Source: an uncultured Bacteroides sp.
Lineage (GTDB): Bacteria > Bacteroidota > Bacteroidia > Bacteroidales > Bacteroidaceae
Direction: 5' to 3'
Assembly: GCF_900547205.1 (NCBI RefSeq)
Contig: NZ_URFY01000049.1
Location: 1-33,994, forward strand
Length of the DNA stretch: 33,994 nucleotides
Position 1 is the first letter of the stretch. Every line of letters begins with the position of its first letter. Below are positions 24,486 through 32,680 of this stretch, one piece after another. The position numbers were made by a program, and so were the translations under genes. The notes under the pieces were generated by a model, which was not told where the DNA came from, ran no database searches, and worked only from the letters and a program-made list of their open reading frames with translations.

Positions 24486-26615
24486 ATTGAAAGCATTAAC
24501 CATTTCATCAATTATCTTAAATCGTTTATTCGCATTATTGAAATGCTCCGTAATCTTTCCACTTATTTCATTGTTTTCACGAGTCACATCCGAATATCCA
24601 AAATCATGTTGAATGGATATAAAAGGATAGATAACCATCTTATTACCTGCCATTTCCGAAATCTTGCCGTCTGCCGTATCTGTATCTGCAAAAGGTTCAT
24701 CCAGTATTCGCCTAAAAAATGGACGATATATGACAATGAATTGCGTACACCATAGCCAATCAACCCAATATCGCTTTATTCCAATAGGATATGCATTACC
24801 AAAACCTCCAATACCTCCCGATAATACGTCGGCTCCTTGTTCGGCTGCTTTTATAACATGATGTATAAACCCCTCACGGGAATAATCAGGAGTAAAGGTA
24901 TGGTCGTCTTCACAAATAATTATCACATCATCATCTCCATCAATAACTTCTTTGATGATTTTTACTATACTTTTCCATAACCCAACTGCTCCTATCTCAT
25001 GCCTACACGCTTCTACGACATGGATGTCAAATTCAGCTTTACCTTCAAACTGAGATAAAACATATTTCAAGCGTTCGGGACGCTCCTTCAAATTTATGAC
25101 ATAAGTAGGAATGGCAATGTCTGATGGTAAATCAGATAATTCACAATCATCTACCTTCATATTGGGTAATTGATAATGTTCAGCAACTTTATTCAACACT
25201 TCAAAACGATTAATAGCTGTATGAAAAATCTTTTCAACGTACCCTGAATCATTGTTTTGCTTAGTAACATCAGAATACCCAAACTCTGATTGAACAGAGA
25301 TATAAGGATATATCATCAACTTTCTTTGTGTTATCTCTGATATATGAAAATCAGTTACCACTAAGTCATCGTAAGCTGACTCCAACAATTGGTCATAAAA
25401 TCTATTATAAATGACGGTAAATTGCATACCTGTAAAACGTTCTATCCAAAATAAGCTGTCAGCAGTTTTCACTGCGCTGCTAAACCAGCTTACTCCTCCC
25501 GAAAGTATATCCGCTTGCAAACTATCTGCACGCATTATACACTTCTCCAACAATTCGGCAGAATAAGCATTAGTAAAAGTATGATCGTCTTCACATAGAA
25601 TAAAATAAGGCGAATCTTTCTCCTTTTCTTCTTTTACTATATCGCGTAATGTCAACCAAAGACTAACCGCTCCAATAGTGTGGACAACGGGAGTTTTAAT
25701 ATGCACATTAAATTCCAATCTATCGTAAAACTGTGCTAAAATATGCTCACGACGGTCAGTACGTTGGGGCAAGTTGACTATATATACTGTATGGTGCATA
25801 TTTATTTTATAATGATTATAAACTATCCATGAAGAAGGATAATGGTCTTTCAAATTATTCTTAATCTTCAGTTCTCCATCAAAATGATAATAGGGACGGA
25901 CAACTTTTTTAGTCTTAGCTTGGGAAAGATACGCTCCCCACCAGCTAAAGGTGCTGTTAGCCAGAACAAAATCAGAAAAACGACTCATTAGACTTAACTG
26001 TTCTATAGCATTTTTATTTTCTGAGAAAACAATTCTTCTATCAGCCATACAGAAGTTCTCTTTGCACCAAGGGATATCATCAGAAAACACCATAATATCT
26101 TTTTCAGGAAAGTACAGCGTTATTGCTCCAATATAATATTCAAAGGGTAACAAATAATGATTGGCATCTACAGCAAAATCACCTCTGCGCACTGAAACAG
26201 CAACAAATTTCTCTACTTCTATATCATTGTCTGTTAGAAATGAGTCAGTATCTTCTTTAATGGATATGGCAAATTCAAAGGCTTTTCGAATCTCATCCTC
26301 AAAAGGTTTCCAATATAATTCAGATTGAAAATATCCCTCTACATAAACTCTTTCGTTCTTTAGAATATGCTCAAATTTATCAAAGAACTCTAAGCAGCAG
26401 TGAAATGCCGGTTCACGAATAGAGACAAAGGCATCCACATTTCCGTATTGAATCGAGGAGTTTAAGTTTAAACTCGAACGGTACTGCCATTTTGGCGGAA
26501 GCATTAAAGATGTGTTGTACCTTTTTGCCAACCCAATCAATGAAGCTAGTTCAAATAGCTGATTACCTAGATTTCTATTTAATCTGGGATTACCTAAATA
26601 TTGGGATATAATCAT
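24477..26615 (-). CDS. Three-domain glycosyltransferase: GT11-like plus two GT25-like domains
   Basis: Residues 1 to about 270 of this 712-residue protein resemble alpha-1,2-fucosyltransferases (GT11): LGNQLFELASLIG, GYFQSELYWKPF, SVRRGDF (GDP-fucose loop), FSDDIPWCKENF and NSTFSWWGAYL. Residues 273 to about 490 and 503 to 712 are two copies of a GT25-like domain. Each starts with a VNLPQRTDRRE or INLKERPERLK motif, contains IGAV(S/G)LW, a CEDDHTF acidic motif and ADxLSGG, and ends with a FGYSDVT motif. Met273 looks like the former start of a separate gene. No membrane segment is seen. It overlaps the GT2 gene by 4 bases. Acceptors are unknown: envelope glycan or the nearby Cys-rich peptides. 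Confidence 0.8.
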   Translation of the reverse strand: MIISQYLGNPRLNRNLGNQLFELASLIGLAKRYNTSLMLPPKWQYRSSLNLNSSIQYGNVDAFVSIREPAFHCCLEFFDKFEHILKNERVYVEGYFQSELYWKPFEDEIRKAFEFAISIKEDTDSFLTDNDIEVEKFVAVSVRRGDFAVDANHYLLPFEYYIGAITLYFPEKDIMVFSDDIPWCKENFCMADRRIVFSENKNAIEQLSLMSRFSDFVLANSTFSWWGAYLSQAKTKKVVRPYYHFDGELKIKNNLKDHYPSSWIVYNHYKINMHHTVYIVNLPQRTDRREHILAQFYDRLEFNVHIKTPVVHTIGAVSLWLTLRDIVKEEKEKDSPYFILCEDDHTFTNAYSAELLEKCIMRADSLQADILSGGVSWFSSAVKTADSLFWIERFTGMQFTVIYNRFYDQLLESAYDDLVVTDFHISEITQRKLMIYPYISVQSEFGYSDVTKQNNDSGYVEKIFHTAINRFEVLNKVAEHYQLPNMKVDDCELSDLPSDIAIPTYVINLKERPERLKYVLSQFEGKAEFDIHVVEACRHEIGAVGLWKSIVKIIKEVIDGDDDVIIICEDDHTFTPDYSREGFIHHVIKAAEQGADVLSGGIGGFGNAYPIGIKRYWVDWLWCTQFIVIYRPFFRRILDEPFADTDTADGKISEMAGNKMVIYPFISIQHDFGYSDVTRENNEISGKITEHFNNANKRFKIIDEMVNAFNLP

Positions 26616-27508
26616 GCGTGTTCCTTTTTTAAGTTTAATAATCGATGATATAGAAAACGTTCAAAAACGCTTTGGCAGAAATAAAGTTTCTCTTTATTCC
26701 TTTTTATCAATCTATGATACAATTCCTCTATCCTCCTTATTTGCCCATCTTCTAAATAATCCGTGCACCCTAAAAGCAATAACAAATATTCCTTTTCTTT
26801 GCCATCGATGATATCTTTGAAGAAATATTTCGCATAAGACAGTCTTATTTCATCAGCTACCATTTTCTGGATATGGGCTTGTGTATTTGATATTTGATTG
26901 TTATGCACCCGATAACCACATAAACATTCCGGTAAATTATGTATGGACAAACCCGACAAGCTCGAATCCACCCACAACTTATAATCTTCAGCATGGAGGG
27001 CAATCTTATCATAGTACAATCTATTCTTATTCAAAGACTCTCTCTTCATCATTACACTTGAATGGGCTACAGCAGGTTGTAACAACAACTTTACTTTATT
27101 TTCCTCATTATTCAATTGATGTAATATATGATTATTGGTACCTATAATATACTGGTTAGTCCCTAAAATATCAGCATTATGCTCTTGCCTGAAATATTCC
27201 AGTTGCTTTTGGAATCGGAAATTAACACACAAATCGTCTGCATCCATACGAGCAATAAACTCTCCTTTTGCAAAATACAACCCTTTATTAAGAGCCTTAA
27301 TCAATCCTTGGTTATTTCTATTTTCAATATATCTAATCCTCTTATCATTCAAAGACATGATTATTTGCTTGGACTTATCAGTAGAGCCATCATTAATTAT
27401 CAAAAGCTCAAAATCCTCAAAAGTCTGTTCAAGTATATTTTGAACACTCTCACATATATATTCTTCGCAATTGTAAACAGGAAGTATGACAGAAATGGTA
27501 GGAGGCAT
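26612..27508 (-). CDS. Family 2 glycosyltransferase
   Basis: The 298-residue protein has the GT2 (GT-A fold) layout: ISVILPVYNCEEYICESV at the N-terminus, LLIINDGSTDKS, the metal-binding ARMDADD (DxD) at about residue 90, and AEDYKLW with a late acidic residue. No membrane helix is present, so it is a soluble cytoplasmic enzyme that uses a nucleotide sugar. It begins 18 bases after a TlpA-like gene and ends overlapping the three-domain glycosyltransferase by 4 bases (ATGA), so it belongs to the same transcript as the peptide genes. In glycocin clusters a GT2 enzyme modifies Cys or Ser of the precursor; whether that holds here is open. Confidence 0.88.
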   Translation of the reverse strand: MPPTISVILPVYNCEEYICESVQNILEQTFEDFELLIINDGSTDKSKQIIMSLNDKRIRYIENRNNQGLIKALNKGLYFAKGEFIARMDADDLCVNFRFQKQLEYFRQEHNADILGTNQYIIGTNNHILHQLNNEENKVKLLLQPAVAHSSVMMKRESLNKNRLYYDKIALHAEDYKLWVDSSLSGLSIHNLPECLCGYRVHNNQISNTQAHIQKMVADEIRLSYAKYFFKDIIDGKEKEYLLLLLGCTDYLEDGQIRRIEELYHRLIKRNKEKLYFCQSVFERFLYHRLLNLKKEHA

Positions 27509-27526
27509 AATAGAATATATTTTCAG

Positions 27527-29005
27527 TTATCTGAGAAACTTATCCATTTCTTCCGTGAGCTTTTCCATCGAACTAGGTCGCGGCAAATCAGCACTTAGAA
27601 TTTGACCAGTATTATCAATCAAGATATAACGTGGCACATAAATTCTACCGGACTGATAGACTTCTTGTATCAAATATTCAGCCAATCTATCAGATGCTCG
27701 CACATGAAACCCGGATATTCTCATAGCCTCAACAGCTTTCTTCCACTCATCCTCTTTTTCATCTATTGAAATATATAACTTAGCAACATTAGGATATTGC
27801 TCTAGAATTTCATTTAATTGCTTATTAAAGACAAATTCAGATCGGCATGGCACACACCAAGAAGCCCAGATATCAATAAACAAATATTTACCTTTAAATG
27901 GAATCAACTGTTGAATATCAGAGAATGAATTTATTGGTATGTTGTCCAAAAATGTAGTTTGAACGGGTATTGTATCCTTAGCTTCTTCCTCAACAAACTT
28001 CCTTACTATCTGTACGGATTCGCTTTCGGGATATCTGCTATTTATATATTCAAACATTTTAAAACGATTGAATGAATTTCTTTTGTATTTATATTCTAAA
28101 ATCAGTGCTTTAAATAATAGATTTAACTGTATCTTTGCGGGAGCCAACAAGGAGCTTATATAATATGATCCAAATGTTTCTTTTCCGTACTTAGAAATCA
28201 TGCACTCTTTAATATCATTATCCAACCGCCCATATAGCTTCCAGTAATAATCACCAACAAACGAGCTTCCAATTATACTGCGTATATCGCTATAATCAAT
28301 GAGGGTTTCATCTATAATCCTATTCTTATAATGGGTCTGTACCGAATCATTAATATATCCTTCGTAACAATAGTCATCTAATCCTCTCAACAACATATAT
28401 CTCAGCCTATAATCCAAATTCTTACGTAGATAATTGTAGCAATTATAGGATATTTGTTTATTTATATACATTGAGTCTATTTTTTCAACAATACCCAAAG
28501 AACGTACCATTAACAAAGGAGTAGTGACAATCTCATCAATTAGTTTTGTATCTTTGGTTTTGAAAATAGAATCAGCGGCAGCTCTAATTTTTTGTTCTTT
28601 TGCTGAAATATATAAATATAAATAATCATTAGCCGCTGCATTTGCTCCTTTAAAAGTAATATCACTTTCATAAATGATACCATTTTTGAAAACAACATCC
28701 TGTTTTCTATTAATTACACAAATCGTATCATTTCTTTCAATGAATACATCTAATGGCATTTTCTGTGGAAATTGACATTTTATTATTGCCCAATCTGCAA
28801 CATCTATATGATATATCTGCTTTTCATCCTTAGCTAATTTAATAGTATCAGTCGGATAAAAATTATTATAACCTCCATCTATGGGCTTGTAAATAATCAC
28901 TTCCACATCCTTCTCTGAAATAAATTCTATAATTCCTTGTGAGAATGCTACATGCGTTATTACTGATAATAACAAGCATGAAAATATTCTTTTTATTAGT
29001 GTCAT
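27527..29005 (-). CDS. TlpA-like thioredoxin-fold protein, secreted (492 aa)
   Basis: A signal peptide (about residues 1-22, ending VAFSQ) is followed by an N-terminal beta-rich domain (ITFKGANAAANDYLYLY near 120) and a helical middle. The C-terminal thioredoxin domain has WASWCVPCRSE with the CxxC pair at about 384-387 and the cis-Pro region VPRYILIDNTGQI. This is the usual build of Bacteroides TlpA/DUF4369-like proteins that act in the periplasm on thiols. It follows the second precursor gene by 65 bases and precedes GT2 by 18. Together with the other two redox proteins it probably helps form or repair disulfides in the exported peptides. Confidence 0.85.
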   Translation of the reverse strand: MTLIKRIFSCLLLSVITHVAFSQGIIEFISEKDVEVIIYKPIDGGYNNFYPTDTIKLAKDEKQIYHIDVADWAIIKCQFPQKMPLDVFIERNDTICVINRKQDVVFKNGIIYESDITFKGANAAANDYLYLYISAKEQKIRAAADSIFKTKDTKLIDEIVTTPLLMVRSLGIVEKIDSMYINKQISYNCYNYLRKNLDYRLRYMLLRGLDDYCYEGYINDSVQTHYKNRIIDETLIDYSDIRSIIGSSFVGDYYWKLYGRLDNDIKECMISKYGKETFGSYYISSLLAPAKIQLNLLFKALILEYKYKRNSFNRFKMFEYINSRYPESESVQIVRKFVEEEAKDTIPVQTTFLDNIPINSFSDIQQLIPFKGKYLFIDIWASWCVPCRSEFVFNKQLNEILEQYPNVAKLYISIDEKEDEWKKAVEAMRISGFHVRASDRLAEYLIQEVYQSGRIYVPRYILIDNTGQILSADLPRPSSMEKLTEEMDKFLR

Positions 29006-29025
29006 TATTATAACTCTTATAGTTA

Positions 29026-29059
29026 GCGAAACGTCTTTTTTTAATGTAAGACGTTTCGC
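29026..29059 (-). other. Stem-loop after precursor A
   Basis: GCGAAACGTCT (29026-29036) and AGACGTTTCGC (29049-29059) form a perfect 11-bp stem with a 12-base loop, placed just after the precursor A stop and 20 bases before the next gene. On the minus strand no T-run follows, so it is more likely an RNA-stabilising or partial-termination hairpin than a full terminator. A similar hairpin follows precursor B. Confidence 0.7.
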
Positions 29060-29070
29060 AATTCTTTAAA

Positions 29071-29361
29071 CTACATAGGGTGGCACGGTATATTTTGCGT
29101 GCAACTTACATTTTGATATCCCGAGCATCCATCTGCTAGTTTTGTCACTGGGTCTTCACCAGCATAAACTTGCACCCTTCGGTTTTCCGTCGAACCAACA
29201 GTCGTCATAGAATTTGGTCCGGAACATGTGCACAAATACCAATAACATCCGCTTCCCGTATCACCACTACCACTCATGTAGCCACCAAACACCTGTTTCA
29301 TTTCTTCTCTAGACAAGATGCTTGCAGCATCTTGTGAGAAATTCAATTTAAGTTTTGTCAT
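29071..29361 (-). CDS. Cys-rich double-glycine RiPP precursor A
   Basis: With the ATG at 29361 the product has 96 residues. The first 27 form a leader (MTKLKLNFSQDAASIL... ending EEMKQVFGG), of the GG-type natural product precursors of Bacteroidales. The 69-residue core after Gly-Gly has six cysteines (GCYWYLCTC near the start; GC, SC and PC near the end), is Gly/Ser/Thr-rich and ends CHPM. The leader is nearly identical to that of precursor B while the core is unrelated, as in paralogous bacteriocin or RiPP precursors. The start at 29376 would add five residues that are absent from the family pattern. It probably is cleaved after GG on export and holds up to three disulfides. Confidence 0.85.
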   Translation of the reverse strand: MTKLKLNFSQDAASILSREEMKQVFGGYMSGSGDTGSGCYWYLCTCSGPNSMTTVGSTENRRVQVYAGEDPVTKLADGCSGYQNVSCTQNIPCHPM

Positions 29362-29432
29362 ACCAATTAATTTCAAGTTTAAATTATACTATACATTATT
29401 CTTGCATCATGATTTTGCTTAGAAATTTATTC

Positions 29433-30587
29433 TCATAACAAAATTTCTCTTAATAAATTCTCCAGTTCTGAAAGGTCTGCATCATTTTCTTCCTCCCGGT
29501 TATACAGAATTGTTCCATCTGGATGTATTAAGATAATCTGTGGAATTGGTCCCACAGTGTAATCCTCCACAATTTTCTTTCCGTCAAAAACATCAATGAA
29601 GTTAGTTTCCAACTTTTTCAATGCATTTTGACATTTTCCATAATCTTCATCCAAAGTTACAGAAACTATTTCAAGTTTATCTGATGAATACTTCTGTCTA
29701 ATTTCTTTCAACTTCGGAACAGCAATTTTTATGCAAGGTGCACACCATGAAGCCCAGAAATCGAGTATAATATACTTTCCTTTCAAAGCACTTAAAGAAA
29801 CTTCATTCCCATGAATTGATTTTGTATTAAAGTCGGGGGCTTCTCCTCCTTTCCTGCTATTTATTTTGTCTTTCAACGTCTTTGCAATATATTTTCCTTT
29901 ATAAGTATTCTTCAAGCTATCAGGAAAATATTCATTAAAAAATGTCAATAAATCACTGGATGTTAATGCACTTTGCATACTTACAACACTGGAATTAAAA
30001 TAATCCAATGCAAAATAATCCTTAGGACATATTCTTATTCTTTCTAATACTTTTTCTACAATAGCATTTCTTCTACATACAAAGGTGTCCCTTTTCAATT
30101 GGTTCACATTAAACTCTGCAACATTCTTCAAATAATAATTATCTAAATCGGCCCATGCTTGGCTAATATGAATATCCATTGGCTCTTTAGGTGTATCATC
30201 TTTGGGAGATATGACATTGATTGATGTGTAATGCTCTAAAAAGCCATCACCGGACAAAGAATCTTTATGAAATATTATTTCTGCAGGTTTGTCTGAAATC
30301 CAAAAAAACTGCCCATTAACAATCTTAGCCTCTGGATCATCCACATAATAAAAAGCTATATTTAAATAAGGGTCATAAAGAGAATCTTTCAATAGCCATT
30401 CTTGATTGAAAATGACAGGCTTTATCTCTTTTCTTTCTTTTCCATTATCATAGGAAATGCTGAGCTTGTCAGAATCAATATTAGAAGGAAAAACGACTCG
30501 GAGATTGACTGTTTGAGAAAATGCAAACTCTATTCTTAAATTAAAGAACACCAATAACATTAAGATGAGCAATAAATATCTTTTCAT
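29433..30587 (-). CDS. TlpA-like thioredoxin-fold protein, secreted (384 aa)
   Basis: The 384-residue protein has a signal peptide (about residues 1-24, ending FAFSQ), an N-terminal ligand-type domain of about 220 residues, and a C-terminal AhpC/TSA-thioredoxin domain from about 248 (GGEAPDFNTKSIHGNEVSLSAL). DFWASWCAPCIK places the CxxC at 282-285, and the cis-Pro region is VGPIPQIILIHPDGTI. It is a periplasmic thiol oxidoreductase or reductase. It lies between the two precursor genes, 93 bases after precursor B and 71 before precursor A, which ties it to their maturation. It is only loosely similar to the 492-residue protein downstream. Confidence 0.87.
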   Translation of the reverse strand: MKRYLLLILMLLVFFNLRIEFAFSQTVNLRVVFPSNIDSDKLSISYDNGKERKEIKPVIFNQEWLLKDSLYDPYLNIAFYYVDDPEAKIVNGQFFWISDKPAEIIFHKDSLSGDGFLEHYTSINVISPKDDTPKEPMDIHISQAWADLDNYYLKNVAEFNVNQLKRDTFVCRRNAIVEKVLERIRICPKDYFALDYFNSSVVSMQSALTSSDLLTFFNEYFPDSLKNTYKGKYIAKTLKDKINSRKGGEAPDFNTKSIHGNEVSLSALKGKYIILDFWASWCAPCIKIAVPKLKEIRQKYSSDKLEIVSVTLDEDYGKCQNALKKLETNFIDVFDGKKIVEDYTVGPIPQIILIHPDGTILYNREEENDADLSELENLLREILL

Positions 30588-30626
30588 TTTAGTTATAATC
30601 TTTACGATTTAAATAATAAATAGTCC

Positions 30627-30662
30627 AGTGTGTCAAAATGTTACAAACCATCTTGACACACT
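30627..30662 (-). other. Stem-loop after precursor B
   Basis: AGTGTGTCAA (30627-30636) and TTGACACACT (30653-30662) form a perfect 10-bp stem around 16 bases, between the precursor B stop and the next gene. The sequence differs from the hairpin after precursor A but the place is the same. It probably sets the level of the small precursor message relative to the genes downstream. Confidence 0.68.
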
Positions 30663-30680
30663 TTCTTTAGTCATCAGATG

Positions 30681-30908
30681 TTATTTCTTACACCTTGCTC
30701 CACAATAGTCATTGTAACAAGCACGCATATTGACATTCCAAAAACACGAATATCGATTATGGTTAGAACCACATTCGATATAATACCCTTCACAACTGGG
30801 TATAGATCCTTTGTCTTCAGAACCTGTTCCGCCTAAGACCTGTTTCAACTCTTCCCTAGACAAGATACTTGCAGCATCTTGAGAGAAATTCAATTTAAGT
30901 TTTGTCAT
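30681..30908 (-). CDS. Cys-rich double-glycine RiPP precursor B
   Basis: With the ATG at 30908 the product has 75 residues. The 27-residue leader differs from that of precursor A at only two positions (Met/Leu and Phe/Leu near its end) and finishes LKQVLGG. The 48-residue core has six cysteines (SCEGYYIEC, YSCF, RACYNDYC, ARCKK), is rich in Tyr, Asn and Arg, and ends in Lys-Lys. Six well-spaced cysteines suggest a compact three-disulfide peptide like a defensin or class II bacteriocin. It follows the VKOR fusion gene by 61 bases. The start at 30920 would add four residues that lie before the shared leader. Confidence 0.86.
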   Translation of the reverse strand: MTKLKLNFSQDAASILSREELKQVLGGTGSEDKGSIPSCEGYYIECGSNHNRYSCFWNVNMRACYNDYCGARCKK

Positions 30909-30929
30909 ACTAAAAATCATTAAGTTTAA

Positions 30930-30950
30930 GCTATACCACTATGATATAGC
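30930..30950. promoter_or_regulatory. Palindrome upstream of precursor B
   Basis: GCTATACCA-CTA-TGATATAGC is an inverted repeat with 8 of 9 matching positions, located 22 bases before the precursor B ATG. It could be an operator or part of a local promoter. Just downstream on the minus strand TATAGCTTAAACTT is close to TATAATTTAAACTT before precursor A, so a shared local start signal is possible. A 7-bp hairpin (TCTTTCT/AGAAAGA, 30965-30982) spans the stop of the VKOR gene. Confidence 0.4.
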
Positions 30951-30969
30951 CTATTCAGTTCTTCTCTTT

Positions 30970-32616
30970 CTATACAGAAAGAAAATATTCTAAATCTTGT
31001 ACTGTATACAATTCAGGCAATAAATATCCATTAATAAAAAATGCAGGTGTAAAACCAATCTCGAATTTATCAATCCACTTCCGCATATTATTAATTGATA
31101 CCATTTGCGCCTGTAGTTGCGACTGAGTAACCGGATATTTCAAAGCGAACTCTGCATAATCCTTCTTTTTAGATAAGTACCAGTCATCCAAAGACTGTCT
31201 AATCAAAGCTACATCTCCCAAAGCGGCTATCGCCATCAAATGCTTTATCGGCAAGAGCCGTTCATCGTCCTCTGTTCCGGCATTCGACAAAAAGATTATT
31301 TGCAGACATATATCTGGATTATTATCAATCAATCTATCCACATAAGGATGAGCCTTAGCACAAGGGTTACAGTAAGGATTACAAACTTTTATCAAATGCA
31401 ATTTTCCATTTGGATTTCCCAACGTAATTCCCAGCCCTTCAGGAAATTCAGTTATATGTTTCTCCTTACTGAGTAAAGCATCGAAAATAGTAGGATTATG
31501 TTTCAATCGTTGCAGCTCAATGAGTCGCTGCTTCTCAGCTTTTGCTTTTTCTAAAGCCGGCAATAGTAAGCTAGTTGCCAAAAAGACGAACAGCATACTT
31601 ATCATAAACGGAAATATTATATTCCATGATAATTCTTCGAAGCTTAATAAAAAGCCACCTGCCAAAGATATAAAAAACAGCAACAATAGTACACCTTGCA
31701 CTACAAGGCACATAGGACACCATTGACGCACTACCCGTGCCTGATAATAAATTGAATATATGATATAAGGTAAAGCAGCTATACTCAACCAAGCTGCTCC
31801 GTTAAGCAATTGAGGGTGAACAATGCCATTAGTTAACAACACTAATAATACTCCCATAAAGTAGCTAAAACCAATGACCGACCAATGTATCCCCAATATT
31901 TTAGCCCCCTGGGAATTTAGAATAGCGGAACAATTAGTTTTTTGTCCGATTGAACAGACTTTGCGCAATGTAGGATTGTACTGATCTATTTCATACATGA
32001 GCAACATAGCTCCAACTGCTGCACCTATCAAAACAAGAAAAGTATAAAGTATAGGAAAAACAGAAGCAATAATTCCATTTCTGATAATAGAAACCACACT
32101 TACAATGACTGTAAAAACCGGTATAGAATAAGTGTAGAAACACTCTTTGATATATTGCTGTTTTTCCGCTAATCTGTTAGTCTCATATTCACTTTCCCCA
32201 CAAGCCTCGCTTTTTTGAAACACTTGTATATATCCAGTGAATCTCTCTTCAAATTCATCGAATGATATTTCTTCTTGTTTGTGCCGCTCGGGATTATACC
32301 AAGAAACTCCAGTTTCCGAAACAGAGTAAATCAAAGCAAACATCTTCCCGGATTTGTTCTCGCTAACAACTTGCGCTATAAATAATTGTGAGACTTTAGT
32401 AAGTTCTTTCGCGTCTTTTAAATATGCAGAGATATTCTCAACTCCGTAATCCTTCATCACGTCACTGATTGCCAATAAACTAGGATAGTCAGGATGTATT
32501 AGCAATGCATCCACTATCGCTTTTCTAGTATATTCTATTCGTAAGGCTTCACACAGTACGATAGCAATTTCCTCGCAATTCTGAGTTGGATGAAATAATT
32601 TATCTATAAATTTCAT
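30970..32616 (-). CDS. C39-like / VKOR / DsbA-like fusion membrane protein
   Basis: With the ATG at 32616 the protein has 548 residues. Residues 1 to about 135 resemble a C39 peptidase domain (HPDYPSLLAISDVMKDYG), but the usual catalytic His and Asp positions read KMFALIY and YNPE, so it is probably inactive. Residues about 160-350 form a multi-helix VKOR domain with loop cysteines C221 and C229 (CSIGQKTNCS) and the quinone-site CPMC (300-303). From about 395 a DsbA/thioredoxin-like domain follows, with the CNPC pair (416-419) and cis-Pro in GFTP (about 524). Such fusions create disulfides and pass electrons to quinone. As first gene of the operon it would oxidise the six-Cys precursors. The TTG at 32679 overlaps the promoter and is rejected. 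Confidence 0.88.
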   Translation of the reverse strand: MKFIDKLFHPTQNCEEIAIVLCEALRIEYTRKAIVDALLIHPDYPSLLAISDVMKDYGVENISAYLKDAKELTKVSQLFIAQVVSENKSGKMFALIYSVSETGVSWYNPERHKQEEISFDEFEERFTGYIQVFQKSEACGESEYETNRLAEKQQYIKECFYTYSIPVFTVIVSVVSIIRNGIIASVFPILYTFLVLIGAAVGAMLLMYEIDQYNPTLRKVCSIGQKTNCSAILNSQGAKILGIHWSVIGFSYFMGVLLVLLTNGIVHPQLLNGAAWLSIAALPYIIYSIYYQARVVRQWCPMCLVVQGVLLLLFFISLAGGFLLSFEELSWNIIFPFMISMLFVFLATSLLLPALEKAKAEKQRLIELQRLKHNPTIFDALLSKEKHITEFPEGLGITLGNPNGKLHLIKVCNPYCNPCAKAHPYVDRLIDNNPDICLQIIFLSNAGTEDDERLLPIKHLMAIAALGDVALIRQSLDDWYLSKKKDYAEFALKYPVTQSQLQAQMVSINNMRKWIDKFEIGFTPAFFINGYLLPELYTVQDLEYFLSV

Positions 32617-32668
32617 ATATTTGTGCGTATTCAAATTCTTATCTTCGACATTAAATATTCGAACGCAG

Positions 32669-32676
32669 CAAACATA
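32669..32676 (-). promoter_or_regulatory. Bacteroides -7 element of the peptide operon
   Basis: Minus-strand TATGTTTG (32676 to 32669) matches TAnnTTTG exactly and lies 52 bases before the ATG at 32616. The segment upstream is repeat copy A. The equivalent place beside copy B has TAACTTTA, so both copies end at a -7-like element. The -33 position is weak, which fits a promoter that needs an activator. Confidence 0.6.
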
Positions 32677-32680
32677 CAAA

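Noticed and set aside
32617..32679. Extended start of the C39-like/VKOR protein
   Set aside because: The extension begins with TTG at 32679 and covers the promoter -7 element; the ATG at 32616 gives the expected domain start.
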